DNA of 41,043 nucleotides. Source: Gemmataceae bacterium. GTDB taxonomy: Bacteria > Planctomycetota > Planctomycetia > Gemmatales > Gemmataceae. Shown here piece after piece: positions 32,901-41,043 of the stretch. The stretch lies in assembly GCA_009691845.1 (NCBI GenBank), contig SIAJ01000049.1, forward strand, positions 1-41,043, in the 5' to 3' direction. Positions within the stretch are counted from its first letter, which is position 1. Every line of letters begins with the position of its first letter. Under the pieces are notes generated by a model. That model worked only from the letters and a program-made list of their open reading frames with translations, ran no database searches and was not told the DNA's origin. Both the position numbers and the translations under genes were made by a program.

Positions 32901-32939
32901 CGAGCCGGGTCGTGCAAACGACCCGGCTCGTTTTGTTTT
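32901..32939 (+). terminator. Rho-independent terminator of the TPR-ExbBD-DUF1501 block
   Basis: A perfect 13-bp stem, CGAGCCGGGTCGT with its complement around GCAA, is followed by TTTTGTTTT. Confidence 0.95.
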
Positions 32940-32977
32940 GGTCCCACTCTCCGCTTCGGGGAGGGGGACCAAAACAA
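32933..32977. repeat. Second hairpin overlapping the terminator tail
   Basis: TTGTTTTGGTCCC (32933-32945) pairs perfectly with 32965-32977, enclosing a smaller CTCTCC/GGGGAG stem. The two hairpins share the T-tract, so only one can form fully; on the - strand this one could stop transcripts coming from the hydrolase gene. Confidence 0.75.
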
Positions 32978-33225
32978 GCAATTGAATCCGCCCTCTCGAT
33001 CGGGGACAAGTCGGGCGTTACTCAAGATCGGAATCATGAGCCACGAAGAACCATGGCGACGAGATTCCGAGCTTGTCGTTTTTCAAGTCCTTCAATCCAA
33101 CTTCCCAGGCCCATGTACTGCCTTGCCGGGCTTGGCTCCCGTGTGTTCGCCGTCCTTCAGGCACTCGCGGGGGCTTTCCCGAACCGTCGGACCGTGCCTC
33201 CCCGAAGAATCGTGTCGAAGGCGAC
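32978..33225. other. Gene-free stretch
   Basis: I see no convincing gene, RNA or repeat here. It lies between a + strand terminator and the 3' end of the - strand hydrolase. Confidence 0.5.
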
Positions 33226-34743
33226 CTATTTCGAGCGTGTGAAGTCTTGTTCGAGGAACTGCAATCTTTCCACGTCCCCGGCGGCGTTAAGCTTGAATAC
33301 CACATCGTAGTAGGAACGTTGATTGCGAAGAGCATCATCGGCGGGAGCACTCACCGTTCCCGTGAACGTATCGAAGTGCCGATGTTCCAGCTTGAGCGTC
33401 CAGCGGCCCCACTTGAGCGTTAACGCGTCCTTGTCGGCAAGCACTTCGGCACGACCGTAGGCGGGTTCCGCGTAGAAGCCCGCGTAGGCAGGAAGTTCAC
33501 GACTGGGCTTCGTGTCCGCTTTGCGATTCTTCTCGCGCGTTTTCAGAGTGGCGATGCGTGTCGCCTCCGTGCTCTTGTCGTTCTTGGCGTAGAACTCGAT
33601 CCAGGCTTCATCCGAGAGGCCGAGGATCTTGTCGAGCAGGGCTTTGCTCAGTGCTTCAGGAAACGTCGATGGCGTCAGGTTGCCGAAGACGACGACGCCG
33701 AGTTTCTTGTCCGGGATCAGCATTGTCTGTGCTCGAAAGCCATCGAGCGTGCCGCCGTGCGAGACAGCCATGTGGCCGCGATAATCGTGAACGAACCAGC
33801 CCAGGCCATAGTTCAAGAATCGCGTGGATTTCTCGGGGAAGAAGGTCAACCAGCGGCCTTCCTGTCGAACGATCATCTGCGGCTTGCGCGTCTCCTTGAT
33901 CGCGGCCGTGGCGAGCAATTTCTTACCATCGATCTCGCCGTTCGCGAGTTGAAAGCGCAGCCACTGCGACAGGTCGCGAACGCTGGCGTTGATGCTGCCG
34001 GCCCCACGCACGCTGTCGACGTCGGCACGGGCAACGGGGCCGATCTTACCATCGACAAAGCGATTGTGCGGCACGGCAAATTCGGGCCGGGTCATCGCTT
34101 CGCGGGCCGAGGTGGTTGCGGTCTTCATGCCGAGCGGCGAGAAAATGCGTTTCTGAATCAACGTGGGCCAATCACTTTTGTCGGCCAGGCCGGACGCTAC
34201 GCCCGCGGTGGTGAACGGAATGTTCGCGTACTCCCAGGTTGAACGAAACGAGGTCGAGGGTTTCGCTTTGCCATAATCGCGAATGTAGCCCTCTGGCAAG
34301 TTCGCCGCAGCCGCCCAGAGCATATCGTGTCGCGGCATGCCGGTGCGATGACATAGCAAATCGCGAATCGTCACATCGCGATCGGCCGACGGATCGCTGA
34401 GCCGAAACCAATCCACATGCTTGCGAACCGGATCGTCCCAGTTCATCTTGCCCTCGGCCACGAGCATCGCGATCGCCGTGGCTGTGAACGCCTTGCTGCA
34501 CGAGGCGATGGCGAAGACGGTGTCTTCTGTGACTGGTTCCTTTTCTCCCGCCTTGCGGACACCGAAGCCCTTCAGATAAATCACCTTGTCATCCTGCACG
34601 ATGGCAACGGCCGCGCCAGGCACGTCGAACGCCTTCATGGCATCGGCAACGATCGTATCTAATGCTGCCGGTTCGGGCCCTGCGGCATGGATGGGGAACG
34701 CACCAGCGAGAAGGATGGCCCAAAGAAGGACGTGACGGATCAT
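33226..34743 (-). CDS. Secreted serine hydrolase, class C beta-lactamase-like
   Basis: The 505-residue protein has a signal peptide (MIRHVLLWAILLAGAFPIHA) and a beta-lactamase/penicillin-binding fold. It shows SxxK at residues 81-84 (SCSK), YAN at 172-174 and HGG at 329-331, the positions of the catalytic triad motifs in class C-like esterases and DD-peptidases. The C-terminal 110 residues (AYAGFYAEPAYGRAEVLAD…) resemble the DUF3471 domain that often follows this fold. The substrate could be a peptide, ester or beta-lactam; HGG instead of KTG points to an esterase or peptidase rather than a true beta-lactamase. It is divergent from the gene at 34851, with 107 bp between them. Confidence 0.9.
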   Translation of the reverse strand: MIRHVLLWAILLAGAFPIHAAGPEPAALDTIVADAMKAFDVPGAAVAIVQDDKVIYLKGFGVRKAGEKEPVTEDTVFAIASCSKAFTATAIAMLVAEGKMNWDDPVRKHVDWFRLSDPSADRDVTIRDLLCHRTGMPRHDMLWAAAANLPEGYIRDYGKAKPSTSFRSTWEYANIPFTTAGVASGLADKSDWPTLIQKRIFSPLGMKTATTSAREAMTRPEFAVPHNRFVDGKIGPVARADVDSVRGAGSINASVRDLSQWLRFQLANGEIDGKKLLATAAIKETRKPQMIVRQEGRWLTFFPEKSTRFLNYGLGWFVHDYRGHMAVSHGGTLDGFRAQTMLIPDKKLGVVVFGNLTPSTFPEALSKALLDKILGLSDEAWIEFYAKNDKSTEATRIATLKTREKNRKADTKPSRELPAYAGFYAEPAYGRAEVLADKDALTLKWGRWTLKLEHRHFDTFTGTVSAPADDALRNQRSYYDVVFKLNAAGDVERLQFLEQDFTRSK

Positions 34744-34850
34744 GGCGCGGAACTCCGAGAATAGCCAACAAGACCGAGAAATGACGGTTCACGATAGAAT
34801 TACAAATTGCCGAGAGTCATGTCGCCATTTTCTTATTTTGGAAGGCTGCG

Positions 34851-35366
34851 ATGGCGCTACGTCAACCAATCTTTGCGTGCTTTATTCTGGCTTTCCTACT
34901 GGCCCCGGCCAGCGGGTTCGAGCCGCCGAATCCGATTGGCATGCCCAAGAAAGGCGATCCCGGCGGCGGTGTCGGGGCATTTCGCATCTGGTATCTCGAT
35001 GGCAAGTGGCACCTTCGAACCAGTTGCGAGAACAGTGTCGGCAAGAAAGAGAAGCTGATGGTGTTCTCCGGCACCGTTCGCTGCGAGGACAAGGTAACCG
35101 CGGAAGGAATTCGCCTGGAGAAAGGGAACGGCAAGACCTCTGACTCGATCGCGCCCCACAAGGATGGCAAAGGGTTCGATTTTCGCTTCGCGACTTTCGG
35201 AGCAATCGACGAGGCCGTGTTCACCATCGCGGACAAAGGGAAAACCCTGAAGTTCAAGCTCATGGTCGATGGCAAAGAGGCCCAGACCCAGCGAATCCTG
35301 ATCGGTTCGGATGGCAACAATCCGGAGAAGGCCGAGTTCACGCTGGGGGCTCAGCCGAAGAAGTAG
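34851..35366 (+). CDS. Small secreted protein, unknown function
   Basis: The 171-residue protein has an N-terminal signal peptide (FACFILAFLLAPASGFEPP). The mature part is rich in Gly and Lys and looks all-beta (GAFRIWYLDGKWHLRTSCEN, LKFKLMVDGKEAQTQRILIG). No family is recognised. GGAAGG at 34840-34845 supports the ATG at 34851. It is convergent with the kinase gene (58-bp gap). Confidence 0.75.
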   Translation: MALRQPIFACFILAFLLAPASGFEPPNPIGMPKKGDPGGGVGAFRIWYLDGKWHLRTSCENSVGKKEKLMVFSGTVRCEDKVTAEGIRLEKGNGKTSDSIAPHKDGKGFDFRFATFGAIDEAVFTIADKGKTLKFKLMVDGKEAQTQRILIGSDGNNPEKAEFTLGAQPKK

Positions 35367-35424
35367 GCGCTGCAGTAGAGGTTGTACCTCGGACTGGTCA
35401 CAAAACCCATCGCTCACTTGCGAC

Positions 35425-36270
35425 TCATTCCTCATTACTCATCGGTGTGCCCATCTCCGCTGCGATTTCCTTGAGTTGATCGCGCACAATGCCCATGCGC
35501 TCTGGACGGCGTTCCGGATCGTTTTCGAGACACTTGTGAATCACGTCGCACAGCGCCTGTGGCACGGCCTTGTTGAGTTCTCCTACCGGTGTGAGCAATG
35601 TCTTGAAGGACTTGGCACCGACTCGCAGTGTCTCAGGACCTGGAACCGTACTCGGGGGTAGCTTCATCGTGGTCAGCCGGTACATGGTCGCACCGAAATT
35701 GTACATGTCCGTCCGCTCGCTGATGATCTTGCTCTTCACGGTCTCGGGGGCCATGTACTCGGGCGTTCCCTGGATACGGTCCTTCGGCTCGCCCCTGATC
35801 CAGGCCAGGCCGTAATCGATGATCTTCACCCCGCCACGTTTGTCGTACAGAACGTTGTTCGGCTTCATATCGGCGTGAAACACTCCCCGACGGTGCATGT
35901 GGGCCAGGCCGGCCGCGATCTGTGCGAACACGACGACCAATTGATCCTGCGGGATCGGGGTGGCATCCAGCGTTTTGCCGTTCACGTACTCAATCAGCAT
36001 CTCGGCCTTGCGAACGCGGAACATCCAGTCCCGTTTTAGTTCCAGTGCATGAATCTGAATCAGATTCGGATGACCCAGTTTTTGCGAGACCTGGAACTCG
36101 TGCTTGGCCTGGTCGAGGAATTTCTCTTCTTCTGCGCTCCCAATCGAAACGAGTTTGAGGGCGTACTCGCGTGAGTCCGCGTTCCGGCGAATGTGTAGGA
36201 TCGTGCTGTGGGCACCGTTACCCAGCGGCTTGAGAGTCGTGTACTTGCCGATGGAACTAATCGTCGCCAC
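35425..36270 (-). CDS. Soluble Ser/Thr protein kinase with variant HAD and DYG motifs
   Basis: The 281-residue protein is essentially a bare kinase domain: glycine loop GNGAHS (17-22), Lys39 in YALKLV, probable helix-C Glu58, catalytic loop HADMKPNN (Asp134, Asn139), IDYGLAW (Asp152) and GTPEYMAPE (168-176). All phosphotransfer residues are present, but HRD is HAD and DFG is DYG. Lack of Arg before the catalytic Asp often marks kinases not controlled by activation-loop phosphorylation. There is no membrane segment or sensor domain, unlike most PknB-type kinases. The target is unknown. It is divergent from the M28 peptidase gene (155 bp). Confidence 0.92.
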   Translation of the reverse strand: MATISSIGKYTTLKPLGNGAHSTILHIRRNADSREYALKLVSIGSAEEEKFLDQAKHEFQVSQKLGHPNLIQIHALELKRDWMFRVRKAEMLIEYVNGKTLDATPIPQDQLVVVFAQIAAGLAHMHRRGVFHADMKPNNVLYDKRGGVKIIDYGLAWIRGEPKDRIQGTPEYMAPETVKSKIISERTDMYNFGATMYRLTTMKLPPSTVPGPETLRVGAKSFKTLLTPVGELNKAVPQALCDVIHKCLENDPERRPERMGIVRDQLKEIAAEMGTPMSNEE

Positions 36271-36347
36271 GGGTGGGCCTCTGGGGATGACAAAGATGAA
36301 TCTTAGCGGGATGCCATTTTATGGCGAGCGGCGAGTCATGAGCCCAT

Positions 36348-36374
36348 TTGCAGCCGGTTCTCAATCCACATAAT
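36348..36374 (+). promoter_or_regulatory. Weak promoter candidate for the M28 peptidase
   Basis: TTGCAG (36348-36353) and CATAAT (36369-36374) are separated by 15 bp, shorter than usual. They lie in the divergent region about 50 bp before the GTG start. Confidence 0.25.
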
Positions 36375-36425
36375 GGATCAAGAGCGAACTTTCCACTCCC
36401 GCTCTGAACTCGATCAGGACACCAC

Positions 36426-38054
36426 GTGAAATACCGATTCCTTCCGATTCTTTGCATAACGATCCTCGCCTCAACTTCCGCGACCTTTGCCGCTGACCTG
36501 CCCCGGGGGACTGCGACCGAACGGATCAAGGCCGACATCGCGTACCTGGCCAACGATCGACTGGAAGGGCGTGGCCCTGGCACTCGCGGCGAGGAACTCA
36601 CGACGGAATTCATCGCGAGCGAATTCAAGAAAGCAGGCCTCAGGCCGGGTGGCAAGAAGAACACGTACTTCCAATCCGTTCCGCTCTTCCGCGTCTTCAC
36701 CCAACCGAAATCCACGCTGCAAGCGACGAAGGGTGATGAAAAACTCGACATCCTCTGCGAGGAAGATTTCTCGGGCCGAAGCCAAACGCAGACGGAACTC
36801 GAACAGTTCGATGCCGAGGCGATTTTCGTCGGCCACGGTATCACCGCCCCTGAATTCGGCTGGGACGACTACAAGGACATCGACGTGAAGGGCAAGGTCG
36901 TCGTCCTCTTCACGAACGAGCCACCTTCAAAGGACCCTGCTTTCTTCGGCGGTTCGGCACTCACCTACTATGGCCGCTGGTCGTTCAAGTATGAAGAAGC
37001 CGCCCGCCGCGGGGCCAAGGCATGTTTCATCATCCACACGAACGAGACAGCCGGGTATCCCTACTCGGTCGTCAGGCCACTCGACGGGGCCCAGCTGAAG
37101 CGGGAACCTGGCGAGCCGGCCTTGGCTTTCGCAGGCTGGCTTTCGCGAAAGGCGAGCGATCGACTGTTGGGAATGTCCGGTCGCACGGTAGAGGGGGCAC
37201 TCAAGGAAGCTGACACGAAAGGGTTCAAGGCCTACTCACTCGGCGTCAAGCTGAACGGGAACATCACGACTCGTGTCGAAAAGATCACGAGTAAGAACGT
37301 GGTCGGCATGGTTGAGGGAAGCGACCCGAAGCTCAAAGATGAAGCCGTCATCTTCACGGCCCATTGGGATCATCTGGGCGTCGGCAAGGCCGTCATCGGC
37401 GATGCGATTTACAACGGTGCGGCGGACAATGCCACGGGCTGTGCTGTGTTGATGGAACTCGCACGGGCCTGGGCGGCCCAGACGCCTAAGCCGAAACGCT
37501 CCGCCCTGTTCCTTGCTGTTACGGCCGAAGAGCGGGGCCTGCTCGGTTCGAAATACTATTCTCAAAACCCGCTCATCCCGCTAGGCAAGACCGCGATCAA
37601 TCTGAACTTCGACATGATTCTGCCGCTCGGCGTGCCGGAATCGATTGTCGTCAATGGTGCGGAGCGGACGACCGCCTGGCCGACAGTTCAGGACGTGGCG
37701 AAGAAGCATCATCTCGAAATCGAAGCCGACCAGCGAGCGCATCTCGGCGTCTTCTATCGCTCGGACCATTTCTCAATGGCCCGGGCTGGCGTCCCGGCCT
37801 TTTCCGTGGCGAACGGCATGAAGATGAAAGGCAAGCCAGCCGACTTCGCCAAGAAGGCCATGCAGGAGTTCAACGACAAGGCCTACCACTCGCCGCAGGA
37901 CGAGGTGCGGGCCGATTGGGACTACTCAGGCCTGGCCGTCATTGCTCAATTTGCCGCAGAACTGGCCCGCGAAGTCGCCAACGCGGATCGGCTACCGACA
38001 TGGAACCCAAAGGACGAGTTTTTGCCGGCGCGGGAGAAGAGTGGGGTGAAGTAG
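36426..38054 (+). CDS. Secreted M28-family zinc aminopeptidase with PA domain
   Basis: The 542-residue protein starts at a GTG and has a signal peptide (FLPILCITILASTSATFAAD). A protease-associated domain occupies roughly residues 130-270 (AIFVGHGITAPEFGWDDYKD, KGKVVVLFTNEPP). The M28 catalytic domain shows a full two-zinc site: His313 in AHWDHLG, Asp334 in GAADNATG, Glu368-Glu369 in TAEERGLLGS, Asp396 in NFDM and His488 in YHSPQDE. Members remove N-terminal residues from peptides in the periplasm or outside the cell; its natural substrates are unknown. putA follows after about 37 bp on the same strand, so the two may be co-transcribed, which would fit peptide breakdown feeding proline catabolism. 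Confidence 0.93.
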   Translation: MKYRFLPILCITILASTSATFAADLPRGTATERIKADIAYLANDRLEGRGPGTRGEELTTEFIASEFKKAGLRPGGKKNTYFQSVPLFRVFTQPKSTLQATKGDEKLDILCEEDFSGRSQTQTELEQFDAEAIFVGHGITAPEFGWDDYKDIDVKGKVVVLFTNEPPSKDPAFFGGSALTYYGRWSFKYEEAARRGAKACFIIHTNETAGYPYSVVRPLDGAQLKREPGEPALAFAGWLSRKASDRLLGMSGRTVEGALKEADTKGFKAYSLGVKLNGNITTRVEKITSKNVVGMVEGSDPKLKDEAVIFTAHWDHLGVGKAVIGDAIYNGAADNATGCAVLMELARAWAAQTPKPKRSALFLAVTAEERGLLGSKYYSQNPLIPLGKTAINLNFDMILPLGVPESIVVNGAERTTAWPTVQDVAKKHHLEIEADQRAHLGVFYRSDHFSMARAGVPAFSVANGMKMKGKPADFAKKAMQEFNDKAYHSPQDEVRADWDYSGLAVIAQFAAELAREVANADRLPTWNPKDEFLPAREKSGVK

Positions 38055-38079
38055 TTGCTCCGCGCCCGAATAATGGTTC

Positions 38080-38085
38080 AGGAGA
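38080..38085 (+). promoter_or_regulatory. Shine-Dalgarno site for putA (TTG start)
   Basis: AGGAGA ends six bases before the TTG at 38092, which is in frame with the conserved protein. This supports TTG over the in-frame GTG at 38101. Confidence 0.65.
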
Positions 38086-38091
38086 GCCTTC

Positions 38092-41043
38092 TTGCCAGAC
38101 GTGTCCAGTCTCGAACAACGCACGCAGGCCTTCGGCCGCGAGATCTTTGCTCGCGTTGAACGCCAAGCTCCGCAGGTGTTCACGCCGGCTTGGGTCGATC
38201 AATTGCTCATGGACTGGACCATGAGTGCCGAGCCGCTCAAAGTTCAGCTCTTTCGCTTCGTCGATGCTTTGCCCCGTCTGCACGACCCGGCCGCGATTGC
38301 CAGCCATCTACGCGAATATCTCGGCGAAGCCGGCGACGCGGTGCCGTGGTGGCTTCGCTATGGTGTTCGCATGCTGCCGGCACAGGGGCTTGGAGGCCGG
38401 TTGCTCGCCAAGGCTTCTCGCTGGAATGCCGAGCATCTGGCTCGCCGATTCATCGCTGGCTCGAACGTCGAGGAGGCCGTGCGCTCGGTGAAACGGCTGC
38501 GCGAGAAATCGCTGGCCTTCACGGTCGACCTGCTCGGCGAAGCCACGATTACCGAAGCCGAAGCCGACGGCGTGCTGAAGCAATACCTCGAATTGATCGC
38601 GGGTCTGACGAAGGAAGTGAATCCGCTTCCAGAAATCCCGTTGATCGATCGCGATCCTGAAGGGCCTTTCCCCCGAGTGAATGTCTCCGTCAAACTCTCC
38701 GCGTTGAACAGCCAGTTCGATCCGATCGATCCCCAGGGCACGAGCCATGTAGTTCGCCGACGCTTGCGGCCAATATTATCCGCAGCCAAAGAAACCGGGG
38801 CGTTCGTCAACTTCGACATGGAGCAGTACGCGTTCAAGGGGACTACACTTCGTATCTTCCGCGAAGTGCTCGAAGAACCCGAGTACCGCGATTGGCCGCA
38901 CGTCGGCATCGCGATTCAGGCGTACCTGACCGACACCGAGCAGGATTTGCGCGACTTGCTCGAATGGGCGAAACGTCGTGGAACGCCGGTGTGGATTCGC
39001 CTGGTGAAGGGAGCCTACTGGGATTACGAAACCGTGATCGCCGCCCAGAACGATTGGCCAATCCAGGTCTGGACCGAGAAATGGCAATCGGACGCGTGCT
39101 TTGAACGCTGCACTCGTTTGTTGCTGGAGAACTATCAGTGGCTGCGGCCCGCGTTCGGCACGCATAACGTGCGTAGCATCTCGTCCGCCCTCGCAATGGC
39201 GGAAAAACTCGGCGTACCGCCTGGGGCCTATGAATTCCAGATGCTCTACGGCATGGGCGACGAGTTCAAAGACGTGCTGGTAAACCTCGGTCGCCGCGTT
39301 CGCATCTATACGCCTTACGGTCAACTGCTGCCCGGCATGGCCTACCTCGTCCGCCGGTTACTGGAAAATACATCCAACGAATCATTCCTGCGAGCCACGC
39401 ATGGGGGATCAACCCCGGAGGAGACGCTCTTGAAAAACCCTTTGCATCACACCGCCCATCCGTCCTCTCAGTCGCGTGTGTCCTATTTTCGCAATGAACC
39501 ACCTGGCGATTTTTCCCAAGAGCCAGTGCGCGCCAAGATGCAAGCCGCCCTCGACCGCGTGCAAGGCGAATTCGGCCGCACCTATCCGCTGGTCATCAAT
39601 GGCGAATCGATCACCACCACCGAAACCGTCGCCTCGATTAACCCTTCGCACCTGACGCAAATCGTCGGCAAAGTCTGCAAGGCGACCACGGCTCACGCGG
39701 AACAGGCAATCCGCGTTGCCAAGGCAGCCTTCCCAGCCTGGCGTGATACGGAGCCTGCCGTTCGTGCCGATTACCTGAAGAAGATCGCTCAGGGCTTCCG
39801 CGATCGCCGTTTCGAACTCTCGGCCTGGATCGTCCACGAGACCGGCAAACCCTGGCGCGAATCGGACGCCGACGTCGCGGAGGCGATCGACTTCTGCGAT
39901 TACTACGCAGCCGAGATGTTGCGGCTCGCACGTCCTCAGCGCAGCGACGTGCCCGGCGAAGACAACGAACTTTTCTACGAACCACGTGGCGTCTCCGTGA
40001 TCATCGCCCCGTGGAACTTCCCCTTGGCGATTCTCACCGGCATGGCCGTGGCCGCCCTGGTGACCGGCAACACGATCATCATGAAGCCGGCGGAACCCTC
40101 GGCCGTGATCGGTGCGAAGTTGATGGAAGTGATTCAGCAAGCCGGCCTGCCAAAGGGAGTCGCGAATTTCGTGCCCGGCGTCGGCAGCGAAATCGGCCCG
40201 GTGTTCGTGAACCATCCGGATGTCGCGTTGATCGCCTTCACCGGCTCGCTGGGCGTCGGCTTGTGGATCAACGAAACCGCAGCGAAGACGCCGAATGGAC
40301 AGGATCACGTGAAACGCGTGATTGCCGAAATGGGGGGCAAGAACGCGGTGATCGTCGATTCGGATGCTGATCTCGATGAGGCCGTGAAGGGCGTGGCCGA
40401 CAGCGCCTTCGGCTACCAGGGGCAAAAGTGTTCCGCGGGTTCGCGGGCCATTGTGCTGGAACCGGTGTATGACGTATTTCTCGCTCGCCTGATCGAGGCC
40501 ACGAAGAGTTTGACACTCGCCCCCGCCGAATCGCCCGGCTGCTCCGTCGGCCCGGTGATCGACGAGAAGGCCTTCAAGCGAATCGAAAAGATGATCGAAA
40601 CAGGCAAGGGGGAAGCTCGGCTCGCGTATGCCGGCGACCTCGGTTCGTTGAAAAGCGAAGGCTACTACATCGCCCCGCACATCTTCGCCGAAGTGCCCCC
40701 GACTGCCACGATCGCGCAAGAGGAAATCTTCGGCCCAGTGCTATCGGTGATCAAGGCTCGCGATCTCGAACACGCGTTGGAAATCGCCAACGGCACCAAG
40801 TACGCCCTCACCGGCGGCTTCTTTTCGAGAAGCCCCAGAAACATCGAGACCGTCCGTCGCCGATTTCGCGTGGGCAACCTGTACATCAACCGCAAATGCA
40901 CGGGTGCCCTCGTCCATCGCCAACCCTTCGGCGGCTTCAAACTCAGCGGCATTGGCTCGAAAGCCGGCGGTCCCGATTATCTCTTGCAGTTCGTGATCCC
41001 GCGTGTCATAACAGAGAATACGATGCGGCGAGGCTTTGCGCCG
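38092..41043 (+). CDS. putA: Fused proline dehydrogenase / P5C dehydrogenase (PutA), 3' partial
   Basis: One frame runs without a stop for 984 codons from the TTG at 38092 to the window edge. The N-terminal half is FAD-dependent proline dehydrogenase (VNVSVKLSALNSQFDPIDP, FVNFDMEQYAFKG, RLVKGAYWDYE, RRVRIYTPYGQLLPGM near 401). After a linker (about 430-490) comes NAD-dependent glutamate-semialdehyde dehydrogenase, with IIAPWNFPLAILTGM, the general base Glu746 (IAEMGGKNAVI) and nucleophile Cys780 (YQGQKCSAGSRA). Together they oxidise proline to glutamate. The last residues, VITENTMRRGFAP, match the usual C-terminal end, so only a few codons are missing. The N-terminal ribbon-helix-helix repressor domain of enterobacterial PutA is absent. 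It sits 37 bp after the M28 peptidase gene. Confidence 0.95.
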   Translation, partial: MPDVSSLEQRTQAFGREIFARVERQAPQVFTPAWVDQLLMDWTMSAEPLKVQLFRFVDALPRLHDPAAIASHLREYLGEAGDAVPWWLRYGVRMLPAQGLGGRLLAKASRWNAEHLARRFIAGSNVEEAVRSVKRLREKSLAFTVDLLGEATITEAEADGVLKQYLELIAGLTKEVNPLPEIPLIDRDPEGPFPRVNVSVKLSALNSQFDPIDPQGTSHVVRRRLRPILSAAKETGAFVNFDMEQYAFKGTTLRIFREVLEEPEYRDWPHVGIAIQAYLTDTEQDLRDLLEWAKRRGTPVWIRLVKGAYWDYETVIAAQNDWPIQVWTEKWQSDACFERCTRLLLENYQWLRPAFGTHNVRSISSALAMAEKLGVPPGAYEFQMLYGMGDEFKDVLVNLGRRVRIYTPYGQLLPGMAYLVRRLLENTSNESFLRATHGGSTPEETLLKNPLHHTAHPSSQSRVSYFRNEPPGDFSQEPVRAKMQAALDRVQGEFGRTYPLVINGESITTTETVASINPSHLTQIVGKVCKATTAHAEQAIRVAKAAFPAWRDTEPAVRADYLKKIAQGFRDRRFELSAWIVHETGKPWRESDADVAEAIDFCDYYAAEMLRLARPQRSDVPGEDNELFYEPRGVSVIIAPWNFPLAILTGMAVAALVTGNTIIMKPAEPSAVIGAKLMEVIQQAGLPKGVANFVPGVGSEIGPVFVNHPDVALIAFTGSLGVGLWINETAAKTPNGQDHVKRVIAEMGGKNAVIVDSDADLDEAVKGVADSAFGYQGQKCSAGSRAIVLEPVYDVFLARLIEATKSLTLAPAESPGCSVGPVIDEKAFKRIEKMIETGKGEARLAYAGDLGSLKSEGYYIAPHIFAEVPPTATIAQEEIFGPVLSVIKARDLEHALEIANGTKYALTGGFFSRSPRNIETVRRRFRVGNLYINRKCTGALVHRQPFGGFKLSGIGSKAGGPDYLLQFVIPRVITENTMRRGFAP

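Noticed and set aside
33018..33350. 110-codon - strand frame downstream of the serine hydrolase
   Set aside because: It overlaps the end of the hydrolase gene, lacks a recognisable domain and has no ribosome-binding site.
39409..40719. 436-codon open frame antisense to putA
   Set aside because: It is antisense to the aldehyde dehydrogenase half, whose catalytic Glu and Cys and substrate motifs are all on the + strand.
1..41043. tRNA, rRNA, prophage, insertion sequence or riboswitch
   Set aside because: No cloverleaf, rRNA-like stretch, transposase, integrase or phage gene was recognised on either strand by eye; a covariance-model scan would be needed to exclude small RNAs.

Overview
The window looks like a chromosomal segment from a planctomycete, most likely a member of the Gemmataceae. 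The evidence is two large secreted DUF1549/DUF1553 proteins with a CxxCH motif, a Tat-exported DUF1501 protein, a MotA/TolQ/ExbB + ExbD/TolR set beside giant TPR proteins, a soluble Ser/Thr kinase, an O/P-type porin, and intergenic regions crowded with palindromic elements. This assignment is an inference from gene families; no rRNA or tRNA gene was seen.

Layout. 1-965: an interrupted coiled-coil protein gene, cut by the window edge. 1.3-4.3 kb: ribosomal protein S1 (six S1 repeats) followed by a compact sigma-70 factor, both on +. 4.6-6.3 kb: hemF and a small Cys/His protein on -, separated by repeats. 6.6-8.5 kb: a stand-alone DUF1549/DUF1553 protein with a clear promoter and terminator. 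8.7-14.6 kb: envelope glycosylation-type genes, namely an ArnT-like glycosyltransferase (+) converging on a - strand operon of an NAD-dependent epimerase-like protein and two tandem paralogous polytopic membrane proteins. 14.8-16.4 kb: a porin gene broken by one in-frame TAA. 16.5-17.1 kb: a single-pass membrane protein (-).

17.3-32.9 kb is the most interesting block. Seven collinear + strand genes encode two secreted proteins of 827 and 2463 residues, each built as TPR / beta modules / TPR, then an ExbB-like proton channel, two ExbD/TolR-like proteins, a DUF1549/DUF1553 protein and a DUF1501 protein. I read this as a candidate proton-motive-force-driven cell-envelope system whose large periplasmic or surface components are uncharacterised. 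The same acidic beta module occurs twice in the smaller protein and about five times in the larger, with a discoidin/PA14-like region apparently inserted inside one copy. A strong terminator closes the block.

33.2-41.0 kb: a serine beta-lactamase-like hydrolase (-), a small secreted protein (+), a Ser/Thr kinase with variant HAD/DYG motifs (-), a secreted M28 metallopeptidase (+), and a PutA-type fused proline dehydrogenase / P5C dehydrogenase (+) that starts at TTG and runs off the window end.

A second theme is palindromic repeats. At least eight hairpin-forming families lie between genes. One 63-bp perfect palindrome sits in frame inside a membrane protein gene, and one set of three hairpins upstream of the epimerase shows compensatory stem changes. 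Several apparent N-terminal extensions (small Cys/His protein, epimerase, ExbB) are translated repeats, and I trimmed those starts accordingly.
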